Of a stretch of DNA of 64,000 nucleotides, positions 46,282 to 56,563 are shown piece after piece (the first letter of the stretch is position 1; the number at the start of each line of letters is the position of its first letter). The DNA is from Zygnema cylindricum (taxonomy: Eukaryota; Streptophyta; Zygnematophyceae; Zygnematales; Zygnemataceae). Location of the stretch: NCBI GenBank assembly GCA_037447655.1, contig JBBHKE010000963.1, positions 173,881 through 237,880 of the forward strand. The letters run 5' to 3'. The notes under the pieces were generated by a model. It saw only the letters and a program-made list of their open reading frames with translations, ran no database searches and had not been told where the DNA came from. The translations under genes were made by a program, and so were the position numbers.

Positions 46282-49200
46282 TCTTGATTCTATAATTTTG
46301 GTTTTCCTTCCTCGGTTTACATTTGGCTAATTTTCCTGATTTTCTTGTTTTCATTTTTTTTGCAAAACCATGGTTTTTTTTTGGGTCATATTTCATTAAT
46401 TACAATCTTATTTTGATAAATTATTTTCCACGCTTCTATTCCAGTCATTGTTTTATACATATTTTTCGTAACTTGTTTTGTGTTTTTTCGTGCACATTTT
46501 TTAATACATCTTTCTCTCTTTTCGTGCTTTTGTGTTTTATTTTTGTATGTGTCTGTGTTTTTTTTTTTTTTTTTCAAATAAAAATATGTAAACCCGAAAA
46601 ACAGGTCCCCTTTGTGATGGAAGGAAAATATGGGGTTCTCCAATTTATGAGAGAAAGATTGGAGACAAATGGGAACTGTGTGGTGGTTATTGCAGAAGGG
46701 GCTGGACAGGTAAAAAAAACCCCCATTTATTTATTTATTTTTTAAATCTCATTTTTTTCTTTTTTAAGTTTCAGTATATATCTTTTTTTGATTTTGATTT
46801 TTTATATTTCCTGTTTTAGCTGCTGAAAAGGATTCGTGGATTTTCTTCTGTTTTTTTTGTCAGGACAATTTCAAATTCCTTTTCATCTGTTCCATTTTAG
46901 GAAAGATATTTTTTTGAGGGGGCGTGTTGGAGAATTGTCCTCTTTGGACTCCACACGTGTGTATGCGCTGTAAGCTGGTTCGCCAGTGCGCCGCTCATCG
47001 CCGTATAAATTCGGTATTTGGCGCTTGCGTACACATCGGCCGGGTAGCTCAGTTGGTAGAGCTAGTGTACGGTTCACACAGGTCCCGGGTTCGAACCCCG
47101 GCTTGGCCATTTTCCAAGGTTAACACTTTGGCGCCCTAGCGATTAGTTAATTATCGCCGATTCTAACAGTAAAAATGTAATGTTTTTTGGCTCTCCTGGA
47201 AATGCACTATTTTTTTGGGTTTAAACTGCCCAAAATTATATTATCTCATATAAAATCACATTTTTCCAGCGTATTAAGACCTATAGAACTTGGAAAGTTT
47301 GTATGCAAGAAAACTTTAAAATAACCCTTAAGGGACTTCCAAAGTTGAATTTTTTGTTTTCTGTGTACTTTCCACGTTATTCGGTAGTATAATTCTAATT
47401 TTTTCTTTATTTCAAAGGGCTAAAACCGTTTCAACTACAGGGTTAGCGTCTTCATTTTTGCCTGTTTTGTTTTTTCTTTCTCTTTCTCTTTTCTTCTTTC
47501 TCCCTTCTCCTTTTTTCTTTCTCCTTTCTTCTTTCTCCTTTCTTCTTTCTCCTTTCTCCTTTCTTCTTCCTTCTTTCTCTTTTCATTTCTTTTCTCTTTT
47601 CTTTTTCTTTCTTCCTTTCTTCTCCTTTCTTCGTTGTTCTTTCTCCTTTCTTCATTCTTCTTTCTTCTCCTTTCTTCGTTGTTCTTTCTCCTTTTTTCTT
47701 TCTCCTTTCTTCGTTGTTCTTTCTCCTTTTTTTTTTCTCCTTTCTTCATTCTTCTTTCTTCTTTCTTCTTCCTTATTTTCCTCTTTTTATTTTCTTCTTT
47801 TTTCAGGTAAAAACGCATTTTAAAGAGTGTAAAATTTCAGTGGATGTTAAGTATATTGATCCTACATATATGATTCGTGCAAGACCTCCGAATGCCTCGG
47901 ACCACATTTTGTGTAGTGTTTTGGGTCAGAATGCGGTACGTTTTCATAATTTTTCCTATTTTTTGATTTTTTTGATATTTTTAATTATGATAGTCAATAG
48001 TGTTGTATATGGAATGAATTCTCAGGATTTATCGCGGAATTAGTATTTACCGATCTTTATCGAGTTTGTTGATACATGTCGATAATTCGATAAATGTCGA
48101 TAGTTGACCTATGTTGGTATGGTTTTCAGTATGTAAATCTTTGCGCGACAGAAAACATGTCACCAAACCTTCACCGAAAACTTCAAATAGTATTTTAGCA
48201 CGTTTCAAATGCTTTCTTCAGCTACATTGTCACGGTAAAATCTACAGGGTTTTTACAATAGTCAAAGGACAAGCAATCGCGCACTGCTCATAAACCAGAC
48301 AAAATATTTGTTTGTCTTTTTTGTGAGTTGCAAATCTCCAACGTATGGAATCTGTACTTACTGTGTGGATTTCGGAGCTTTGCAGGAAATATCAATAATT
48401 GACCAAGCGCAAATAGAGTTTAAATTCCTTAATCACTCTTGCCATGACCAATCCCTTTCTTAGATACTTCCTCAAAATTGTAATTGTACAGAAATTTGAA
48501 CACTTGCGGAAAGGCAAAGGTCCACTTAGATTCTCATCATTTCGATCACGTGTTTTTTTAAAGATACCTACGGAGTTGCATTTTTACGGCAAATTTCAAG
48601 AAATTGGATCAAACATTTGGTTTAATTTTATTATGGTACAGTGTACCCTAACGTACTGAAAAAAAAAATCAACCTCGCCATCAGCAGCATAGAAAAAACT
48701 CGTTTGAAGAGTACATAAATAATTGTACGGTTATCGACGATATCTTGTTATCGATATCGCTATTTCACAATTATTGACGATGCAATATATTGAGAATTGA
48801 GACCCCCAAAAAGTACATATCGATTTCCGGCAAAAAATACTCTGTATACAACACTGGTATCGAGGGGCGCCGTGACGTGAAGGTTAACAATAATGCGTGA
48901 AGGGAGGGAATTTTGCGCGACGTGGTTTGCCAACTGGCTTCGCAAGTCAACATAGTCGCTCGACGTAAAAGGGAGAAAATGTGGAGATATACTTTTTTAG
49001 TACCAAAATCATTGTTCGGAGGGTATCCACATTGAGAAGAAGTATGTTGCGAAACGAAGAAGTATTGTATAATTTGTCCACAATGCTTGAAGCCCTAAAA
49101 AGCCTATAAAATTTTAAGCTTTCAGCGCGCTTGTACTTTTGTACAAAATCTAGCGATAGCAATGATTGAAAAGTCGGCCGCTGAAAATGGAGCAGCCTAC

Positions 49201-52005
49201 CCATTTCATTTTGCGTGTATCTCACGGGGAGAAAAAAAGAAAAGATTCACGATAATTCCGTAACAAAGATATAGAAATGTTCTATCGCTTAGCCGTATCC
49301 CACGGTCCACATCCCTTATTTTTCGTTTTTTCCATAAGGCACAGATTTGACATTTGAAATTTGAAATTTCACGTCATCATTGTCTTTCTTTTTTTTTATT
49401 GTAATTGCACGATCAAATTATATAATGCCAAATTGCGACGGATGTATCAACATTCACCACAAAAAGTGTTTCGTGCTTGAAAGTAGCTTCTTTGGGGTTT
49501 TCTTATTTTTTTATCGAGGCATGTGTGTCGCTGATTTATAATCTAGCAATTTGCTATTGTATAAATTTGTCGTGGAAGCTGAAAACAACACGTGGACCAT
49601 TAACGACCAACAATTTATCCTACCCACCGGAAGGAACTCCGTTCAAATCACTTAAAAACGTAAAATTCATTAAAGTTTTATCGCAATAAAAAATGAAAAA
49701 ACAAAACATTACGTATGTTAGTCGTCAAAAAACTTGACCTCGCGTTTTTGTTCGGGAGGTGAGAAAAGACAGAAAAGGCCGAGACAACGCAAGTCAAGCA
49801 CATATAAGACCTTTCAAAAAAAATGTCTTTTACGATCCAAATGTATTTGACTCTTCCAGATAGTACGATCTTGGGAAAAAAAAATTAGAAAACCACAGAA
49901 AAAATGGGGGAAAAAATAAGAAATTGGCGAAGAACAAACACTTTTAGTTTCATCTTTCACATGACCCATCATCTTAGGCGACCAAGCGAACATTTTTGTT
50001 CTGAATGTTAGAAAAAATTGCACGATGAATTTTTTCGTGTATACATTTCTAAAACGTTTGAACATTGCCCGAGTAGACCTTTAGGCATACACACATAATT
50101 GAGTCTAATTAGTTAGGAAGCATTTTGAATGGAGAATTGACTTTCTTGTCCATTATCATTATTACACAATGACAAAATTCTAGTTAAGCTTGAACTTCTT
50201 TCTGAATCCCATGGTCGCCTTGTCAGTTGACGACTTTGTTTTTTTCATTTTCAATTTCACCAAAACTTTAATGATCTTTACGATTTCAAGGATTTTGGAG
50301 TTCTTTGCTGTGGGTAGGATTAAAAGTTGTTCGCTTGTTATCCACGTGTCGCACTTAGTTTCCACTACACATCTATTCGACCGCAAATTGCTAGATAACA
50401 AATCTCCAACCCACACACCTCAAAAAATAAATAGAAACCTCAGCGGTGCCATTTTCAAACGCGGAACTTTTTTTGTGGGAAAGTTGATACTTTTGTCGCA
50501 ATTTGTGGTTATTCACTGCAACCAGCCAATTACTGAAACGATGGAAAAGGAAAAGACAATGATGACACACAATTTATCCTAAAATTTCAAATCACACATC
50601 TGTGCTTTGTGAAAAAATTGAAAAAATAAACGATGTGGATCGTAAGATGAGAATGGACAGTAAAAGACATTTTTAAATTTGTCTACCGGAATTATCGTAA
50701 AATTTTTTTTTTCTTGTAAGCTACACTCGTAACAAAATAAGTGGCTCACTCCATTTTCGGCGGTTGAATGGTTGACTTTTCAATCATTTCTATCGTTTCT
50801 CTTTGTACAAAACAAAATCAAGCGCGCGAAAACTTAGAATTTTATATTGCTCGAATTGGGTCATTAAGTATGGTGGACAAACAATGTTTAACTTCTCTGT
50901 GGCGAAGCAAACGTTTGGATAAGGTGTGATATTAAAAATTATATCTCTTCATTTCCTCCTCCCGCGGTTGCGAAAACAAGAAAATGATTATGTTGTTTGT
51001 GCAAAACAATGATTCATGATTTTTGTCACTTACGAAATTCCGTTGACCCTTGACAGCCTGTATATGCCAAGCTGTACAAGACCTTTTTCTCACCCTTTTC
51101 TCACAGTTGTGATTCGGTCCTTTCTTTATCGTTTTGGTTTTGTTGTTTAGTGAAACTTGTCACTTTGTCCTCCACCATCACCCGACGACTTACCCTTTAC
51201 TTTTTCGATCAAACGGCAAATCACCCTAGTTGCCCCTAGTTGCCCTAGTTGCTGGTTGTTGTTGTCGCTTCTTTTAAATTGTCTCTTTTTAAACTTGCTG
51301 GCTTATCATTTGAAAACGTGCTTATTATTTTCACAATTGTGAATTCTTTTTAAAATACTGGTTTTTTTTTTAAATTGTTGATTCATTTCTTTCAAAAGTG
51401 TCAATTCCTCTCAAACCTGTCGATTTCTTTTAAAATCTTATTTCTTTTCAATTCTTTCAATTCCTTTCACTATATTGTCAATACATAAAGAAAACATACA
51501 TATATTTGTATATATAATAATCAATAAATAAAAACAATTCAACCCAATACAATACAATACGATACAATACTACAATGGTATGTGAGGCAATACAACACAA
51601 CACAATACAATGCAATTCAGTTCAGTTCAGTTACATTACATTACAAGTCAACTCAATTCAACTCAACTCGACTCAACTCAACAGGTTCACGGCGCATTTG
51701 CGGGATATAGTAATATTACTATTGGTATGGTTAATACCCATTATGCCCTTCTTCCTATTCCTGCGGTTATAAAATACGCTCGAACCGTCGATCCTGACAG
51801 CAATATGTGGCATCGATGCGTCACGTCTACGGGGCAACCGGACTTTACTTTATTTTCCCCCGGAGAAGACGACGATCTCAGTTTTTCGGGAGGAAATTCA
51901 GAAATTTCAGAGGGAAATTTTGAAATTCTGGGAGAAAATTCAAAAGTTTTGGAGAAAGAAAAGAATGTGGCATCGGATGCGGAGAAAAAAATTATGGATA
52001 GCTGA
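38379..52005 (+). CDS. PFK5: ATP-dependent 6-phosphofructokinase, plastid PFK5-type (11 exons)
   Basis: It phosphorylates fructose 6-phosphate with ATP, the committing step of glycolysis. Exons: 38379-38563, 40743-40919, 41919-41967, 42456-42614, 43146-43247, 43621-43695, 44348-44488, 45811-45927, 46605-46709, 47807-47935, 51685-52005. All borders are GT-AG with matching phases, giving 519 codons. Order of motifs: [45 protein letters not shown] (about 146), [70 protein letters not shown] and [10 protein letters not shown]. The sequence follows Arabidopsis PFK5 most closely. About 27 residues expected between AEGAGQ and VKTHFKE were not found. The start is the first ATG giving MADPKVAG; an obvious transit peptide is not visible. 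The acidic, serine-rich C-terminal tail is lineage-specific. Confidence 0.92.
38564..40742 (+). other. PFK intron 1: homopolymers and purine tract
   Basis: Contains a G/A-only tract at about 39605-39726, a TA run at 39862-39884, a near-continuous T tract at 40468-40625, and two extra copies of the exon 2 acceptor region (about 40318-40358 and 40626-40665). Confidence 0.85.
40468..40625. repeat. Poly-T tract of about 155 bases
   Basis: Almost uninterrupted T with three to four C or G interruptions. Length is probably unreliable, and Phe- or Lys-only open frames here are meaningless. Confidence 0.97.
41008..41049 (+). repeat. Duplicated 3' end of PFK exon 2 with its donor
   Basis: TTGGAGAATGGCAATTTCAT... 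followed by a GGTGAGTGAAAAA donor repeats the true exon 2 end (40892-40930) 116 bases downstream, in the intron, with about three differences. Confidence 0.93.
42699..42767 (+). repeat. Duplicated 3' half of PFK exon 4 with its donor
   Basis: Repeats 42549-42618 ([18 protein letters not shown] then GTGC) with four or five substitutions. It is preceded by a CTCTCAG acceptor-like site and separated from the true exon by a CT-rich tract, so it has both borders of an exon. Confidence 0.95.
43375..43505. repeat. Purine (G/A) tract in PFK intron 5
   Basis: Long GGGAGAGGGAGGG-type tract; the opposite strand is pure pyrimidine. Confidence 0.95.
44505..44805. repeat. TA and TCTA microsatellites in PFK intron 7
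   Basis: Compound (TA)n, (TCTA)n and (TC)n arrays. A second GAGGTGAGATTTA donor-like copy at 44555-44567 echoes the true donor GAGGTAAGATTTA at 44486-44498. Confidence 0.92.
45430..45478 (+). repeat. Duplicated 5' part of PFK exon 8 with its acceptor
   Basis: CTCTCAG then GCCTCCAGTGCCTACAATGG...GTGAAGCAGATGGGACCG repeats the start of the true exon (45811-45859) with a few changes, 381 bases upstream. The exon copy encodes [16 protein letters not shown] and then a stop. Confidence 0.95.
45555..45800. repeat. CT-rich microsatellite before PFK exon 8
   Basis: (TCTCTCCC)n-type pyrimidine tract extending to the true acceptor at 45810; antisense frames of Arg/Glu/Gly are artefacts. Confidence 0.95.
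47038..47109 (+). tRNA. tRNA-like sequence, possibly a SINE head or tRNA pseudogene
   Basis: It folds as a cloverleaf: acceptor GGCCGGG/CTTGGCC, D-stem GCTC/GAGC with a GG-containing loop, T-stem CCGGG/CCCGG with loop TTCGAAC, discriminator A, and TTTT just after. Box A TAGCTCAGTTGG and box B GGTTCGAACCC are near perfect. The anticodon loop would read ACGGTTC, lacking U33 and a purine at 37, so a working tRNA(GGT, Thr) is doubtful. It sits in PFK intron 9. A tRNA-derived SINE 5' region is an alternative. Confidence 0.65.
47460..47806. repeat. CTTT/TTCTCC pyrimidine repeat
   Basis: Irregular TTTCTCCTTTCTTC array directly upstream of PFK exon 10, doubling as its polypyrimidine tract. Confidence 0.95.
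48730..48855. mobile_element. Fragment of TATCG-rich hAT-like MITE
   Basis: Contains CCCCAAAAAGTACATATCGA and ends TATACAACACTGG, matching the right end of 60915-61649. A shorter TATCGA-rich scrap lies at 48035-48110. Confidence 0.55.
49030..50900. mobile_element. Long-armed inverted-repeat (foldback) element in PFK intron 10
   Basis: Blocks at about 49030-49610 recur in reverse complement at about 50340-50900. Examples are GATTGAAAAGTC/GACTTTTCAATC, CAGCGCGCTTG/CAAGCGCGCGAA, CATCATTGTCTTT/AAAGACAATGATG and CTAGCAATTTGC/GCAAATTGCTAG. Arms are diverged, so it is an old insertion. No transposase is seen in the spacer. Confidence 0.65.
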
Positions 52006-53314
52006 ATTTGAGAATTGAAGGTTTTAACGTTTGTAAGTAGAGAAAACTCGTGGAAGACGCTTGAAATTTGAAGTGTCCCATTTTTACAGGATTTCGACGC
52101 AAATTCCTGAAACGGGCTGTTTGCTGAGAAATTATATGATTTCTCGTCCGTTAAGAAAAAAAGGTTTGTTTACAGTTTTCATTTTTGTTATGCTTTAATG
52201 CAATTTCTATTTTGTAGAAGATTCTCTTGCGCTTGTGATTTTTACCCTGTTGATTAAAATGTAATTAGGTTTAATTCTCTTTACTTTTGTATAAATGTGA
52301 GGTCCCTAATAGGTTTGATTTGGAACAAATTGTAGAGTATTTTTTTTTTTTAACTGGTGCATTTTTAAGTGTACAAATAGGTGTAAAAATAGGTGTAACT
52401 CTTGCAAAAAATGTGTTGGGTCAATTAAGGTTGGAAATTGGTGGATTTTATGGAACTTTGTGTATGGATAATCTTGACGGTAAAAACATAGAATTTTTGC
52501 AAAATATATAGAAGTTACTTTGTGTAACAGTTTTTGCAAAGGTCTTTGTGGTTTGTGTAATTTTAAAAAAAATAACTTCGAGCTTTTATGTTGTAAGGGA
52601 ATTTTTTTTTTTTATTAAATTGACCAAACGAATTATTTGGATCTCCTCCTTTTATGGCATGTACCATCTGTAATGTTCGGTGTTCCTTTAACTTTTTTTT
52701 TGTTTTATGCAGCGTATAAATATGATGATGATGATGATGATGATGATCATGTTGAGGATCTTTACTTTTGTCAATTGTAGATTCTATGGCTTTTCTGAAT
52801 CCATACAACATTTTCTCAAAGTGAAGGGATGAACAGAAAACTTGGGATGGTACATGATTTTCATCATTTTTTTCACTTTTTTCGGTTTTCCGTTTTAGTT
52901 TTTTGTGTGAACATGTTTATTAGTGCATGCATTCGTATTTTAAAATTTGTGATAGGAATAATTATAAGGTTACTTATTCACATTTTAGGGTTCACAGTTC
53001 ATAAAGCTAAGTAATGTCATGATTGGTGCTTCTCGACAGCCACTCGAAGAATAATCAAAGAAACGAAAAAAATGCTCTGTGTACTTAAAACATTTTCAGT
53101 TTTTTCTGATGTTTGTTCTAATGTTGTTTCGATCGCGTTTCAATGCATTCATATTGGATTGGTTTCCAACAAATGTCTTAACTTTGTCATTTGTGGTGTA
53201 AAATGTTATAAATATTAGTTTTTGTAAGGAGGATTGAAAAAGTAAGGAAAAATCCAAAAGGAAACTGACACAAAATCCTAAAGGAAACTGACACAATGTA
53301 CATCAGTACATAAA
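52006..53314. other. PFK 3' region and intergenic sequence; no gene recognised
   Basis: AT-rich, with a (GATGAT)n run at 52722-52748. The 74-codon frame at 52287-52511 resembles no family known to me. Confidence 0.45.
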
Positions 53315-54421
53315 GGGAATTGATCACGACAGTGACTGTTTTGGTTGCGGACAGTCACGTCATTTTGTCAAAAATTGTACGTTTGAAGTACACATTGGTA
53401 CAAATAAAGCACCGATGAGTACAAATTTGACGGTCAATCGGTTGGACAACTTCGACTTTCAAAATATTGTGTCAGCCGCTTAAAATAGCGCTTGCGAACG
53501 TCGACCGTCATAATAAAATTAGCAATTCACACGGCGGGCGAACGTTTACGGTAACAAAACTGCGGCAGCCACATGTAAATAAAAGTGTTGCAGACAGTTA
53601 CCTTTTGTCGTTACGTGAGCCCCACGGTGAGAGCACTTTTAGCCGCAACATTTCCTCGAAATCGACCAACGTGCGATTCGTACAAATGAATACCGCTCGC
53701 ACCAAACCGAACCGACACAAAAGTACAGTACTGTACCGAACGAAACAAAACATAACTGACGCGAACCGAACAAAACATTTGACGGCGCGATCTCGGGCGA
53801 TGCCGATTCGCCCAATATCCTAACATTTTGCTGTCAATGTAAGAATGTTGATTCGTAGATAGTGTGGCTCGATTTCGTCGCGCGTGACGACGCGCATTTT
53901 ATTCATTCAATTTCAATTGATATTTTTACGTCGGATCGTTTTATTATAGTTTACAAAGTTTTTTTTCGTTTCGTGCGTTTTAATATTTCCGTACAAGACT
54001 TATAGTACTTCAGTTTAAAGAGGTTTTGTTTCACTTTGCGTCTAAGTTCAGTGTAACGCTTAGACGATTAAATTTCAATTTTGCGGTTAAGTGCTCTCAC
54101 CGTGGAGCTCACGTAACGACAAAAAGTGACTGTCTGCAACACTTTTATTTACATGTGGTTGCCGCAGTTTTGTTACCGTAAACGTTCACCGGCCGTGTGA
54201 ATTTCTAATTTTATTATGACGGTCGACGTTCGCAAGCGCGGCAAAATTTTAAGCGGTTGACACAATATTTTGAAAGTCAAAGTTGTCCAACCGATTGACC
54301 GTCAAATTTGTACTCAACGGTGCTTTATTTGTACCAATGTGTACTTCAAACGTACAATTTTTGACAAAATGACGTAAGTGACTGTGCGCAACCAAAACAG
54401 TCACTGTCATGATCAATTCCC
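53315..54421. mobile_element. Foldback element with arms of about 325 bp
   Basis: Arms 53315-53637 and 54090-54421 are reverse complements with roughly 90% identity by eye. Outer ends are GGGAATTGATCA.GACAGTGACTG; inner ends are CCACGGTGAGAGCACT. The 452-bp spacer has no recognisable protein. A related single arm lies at 19976-20160, so this is a dispersed family. Confidence 0.85.
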
Positions 54422-56563
54422 CCTGTGAAAGTATTGAACTGAGTCAACGGAACACGTCATTGTAAGTGCGACCGAGTGTAACTGCGCGACCGAGTATATG
54501 GAACTCCACCTCACGGAGCCGCGTCTTGACCAAAATTAGTGTGGATAATTTTTACCCCTGTGAGTGGACTGCTTTCCTTAAGACCTAACTCCTCTGGTCA
54601 TCGATTTGGCCACGGTTCTGACCGTACTATCGCTGCATCCTACCGACGCTGAAGTAAAAACGTTTTTAGGGTTGCGAGGATTGGCGAGGTGGAGGAGCTG
54701 CTGTAGAGTGAGTAGGACTTTTAGGGTTCGAAGGCGAGGGAAGGCAAAGGAAGGATGGGCGGCGAGGGAGATAGGCGGGGAGGGCCTCCCGGGAGGACGA
54801 AACCGCAGAATAGGGCGACAGTACCGCGGCTAAAGCTGGTATCTTTTTTCTAATTCTCTCTCCCTTTCTCTGTCTCTCCATCTCTCCCCCTTCTTTTCCT
54901 TTTTTTTTTCTTTTCATGTCCTTTTCTTTCTCTTCTCCATTCTTTTCCTTTCTATTTCTCTCCTTTCCTTTCCTTTCCTCTCCTCCTTTCCATTTTTTTT
55001 CTTCCCTGTTTTCCTTTCCTTTCCTTACTTTTCCATTCCTCCCCTTCCTTTTTTCTTTCCTTACGTTTGCCTTGCCTTTCCTGTACTTTCGTTTCTTTCC
55101 TTTCGTCCTTTCTTTCCTTTCCACTTTTCCTTTCATTTCGTTTTATCTGCAGTTTCCTTTCCAATTCTCTCCGTTCCTTATCTTTTTCTTTTTTTTTAAC
55201 CTTTCTGCAGGTGCCCAGCTGGCAGTTGGGCCTTTCCGGGAAGGTGTCGATTTGCGGGCGATTCCGTTTTTGGCGATTTCCTCCTGTTCTTATTTTTGAA
55301 AGCGGGGAAGAAATCGCTCCGACTTGAGCTCTGATACAAGCTGAGGATGTTGGGAGTGTTCTTTTGAAGATGAGATACGGTGTTCGATGTTTCAGATCGC
55401 CTCCCTCTCCCTCCGAAACCGGCCGACTTCACTGTGTGACGTCACAATTAGAGTGAGGGTCAAAGCTGCAATAGAACAAAGACTAATGTCACATCTTTAG
55501 CAGCAGTGATTCAGCAAGGATAAGAGTTGACTGATTCTGACATGGAGTTTTAAGAGGACAGGAGGTGAAGGTTGGAATAAAAATGTAGTCCATCGCCTTA
55601 ATCATGAAGCCACAAACTAGATGATGAGCTAGGTGTGGCACTATTCTTTTACGGTGCAAAATCTTTGTTTTTAACCCTCCAATGATTGGAAGTTGAGGTT
55701 TTTTTGCACTGCAATTGTTCACTTTTTGTACGGTTTTAGTCCATAATCGTTTTTAAAAGGAAGAGTGAGAGAGAAGAAGAGCTGGTCTCTCTCTCTCTCT
55801 CTCTCCAGGTTTTTTTTTTTTTAACACAACCTTTTTTTTGTTTTCTGTTTTCTTTTTGATCGGCAGGGATTGCTCCAATTTGTGGAACATATGGCTGAGC
55901 CCCGTGAACCTGAATACTAAGTGGTGAGGAACTTTTGACATTTTCTGAAAGACATTTTGGGATTTTTTTGTGGCAAATGTCATTGTTATGCTGATTTACA
56001 AGCAGCTCTCCCATTGGCTCCATCTATGTTTCTTCTCAAACTTAGGTTATTTTTGTTTTTCTGTTTTTTTGTGAACTTTTGGTTAACTTTTTCGGTTACT
56101 AGCTTATTTTTGTGAACTTTTTCTGTTTCTCGGTGCGTTTTTGTAAACTATTTTTGTATTTTTTCTTCCACTATTTCAATTGTTGTTTCGAAACGCTTGA
56201 GGGTTTTTTAACCTTCTCAGGGTTTTTTAGTATCTCCTTATTTGGGGTGGCACATTTTCCTAAAAACTCGAGTTTTGAATTAAAAAATTGTGTATTTATT
56301 TTTTCCGTGTTTTGGTTAGAGGCAGTCAGGAAAGAATGTACTACTTTTTTATTTTTAGCAATTTCACAGGCTGTAGAGAATGGAGCCTCCATCTTTTACC
56401 CTCTTCACCCTAAAGCAAAAGTGTAAAAGAAAACCAACGCAATTGCATAATTGTAATATACGAATTGAATTTTATTTAAACGAATGCTACTTTTCCTTTC
56501 CCTCGTCAATTTACACGTCTTAGTAAAAACTGGTCTTAAGGAAAACTGATGCCTTTTTTGCAG
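54422..56563. other. Pyrimidine-rich region; no supported exon
   Basis: Contains a TTTCC array (54850-55195) and several short frames. Upstream SUD1 exons (RING-CH domain and the N-terminal membrane segments) were looked for and not found. A weak SUD1-like stretch GASIFYPLH after a TTTCACAG at about 56367 is too short to call. Confidence 0.5.

Noticed and set aside
46883-47110. Minus-strand frame with [10 protein letters not shown]
   Set aside because: This is the familiar antisense translation of a tRNA-like B box, not a protein.
55201-55330. Possible exon after CTTTCTGCAG at 55210
   Set aside because: No frame resembles SUD1 or another known protein, and no phase-compatible partner exon was found.
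56361-56426. GASIFYPLH as an upstream SUD1 exon
   Set aside because: Resembles the SUD1 APSIFPLDI region only over a few residues and lacks a good donor or a linking exon.
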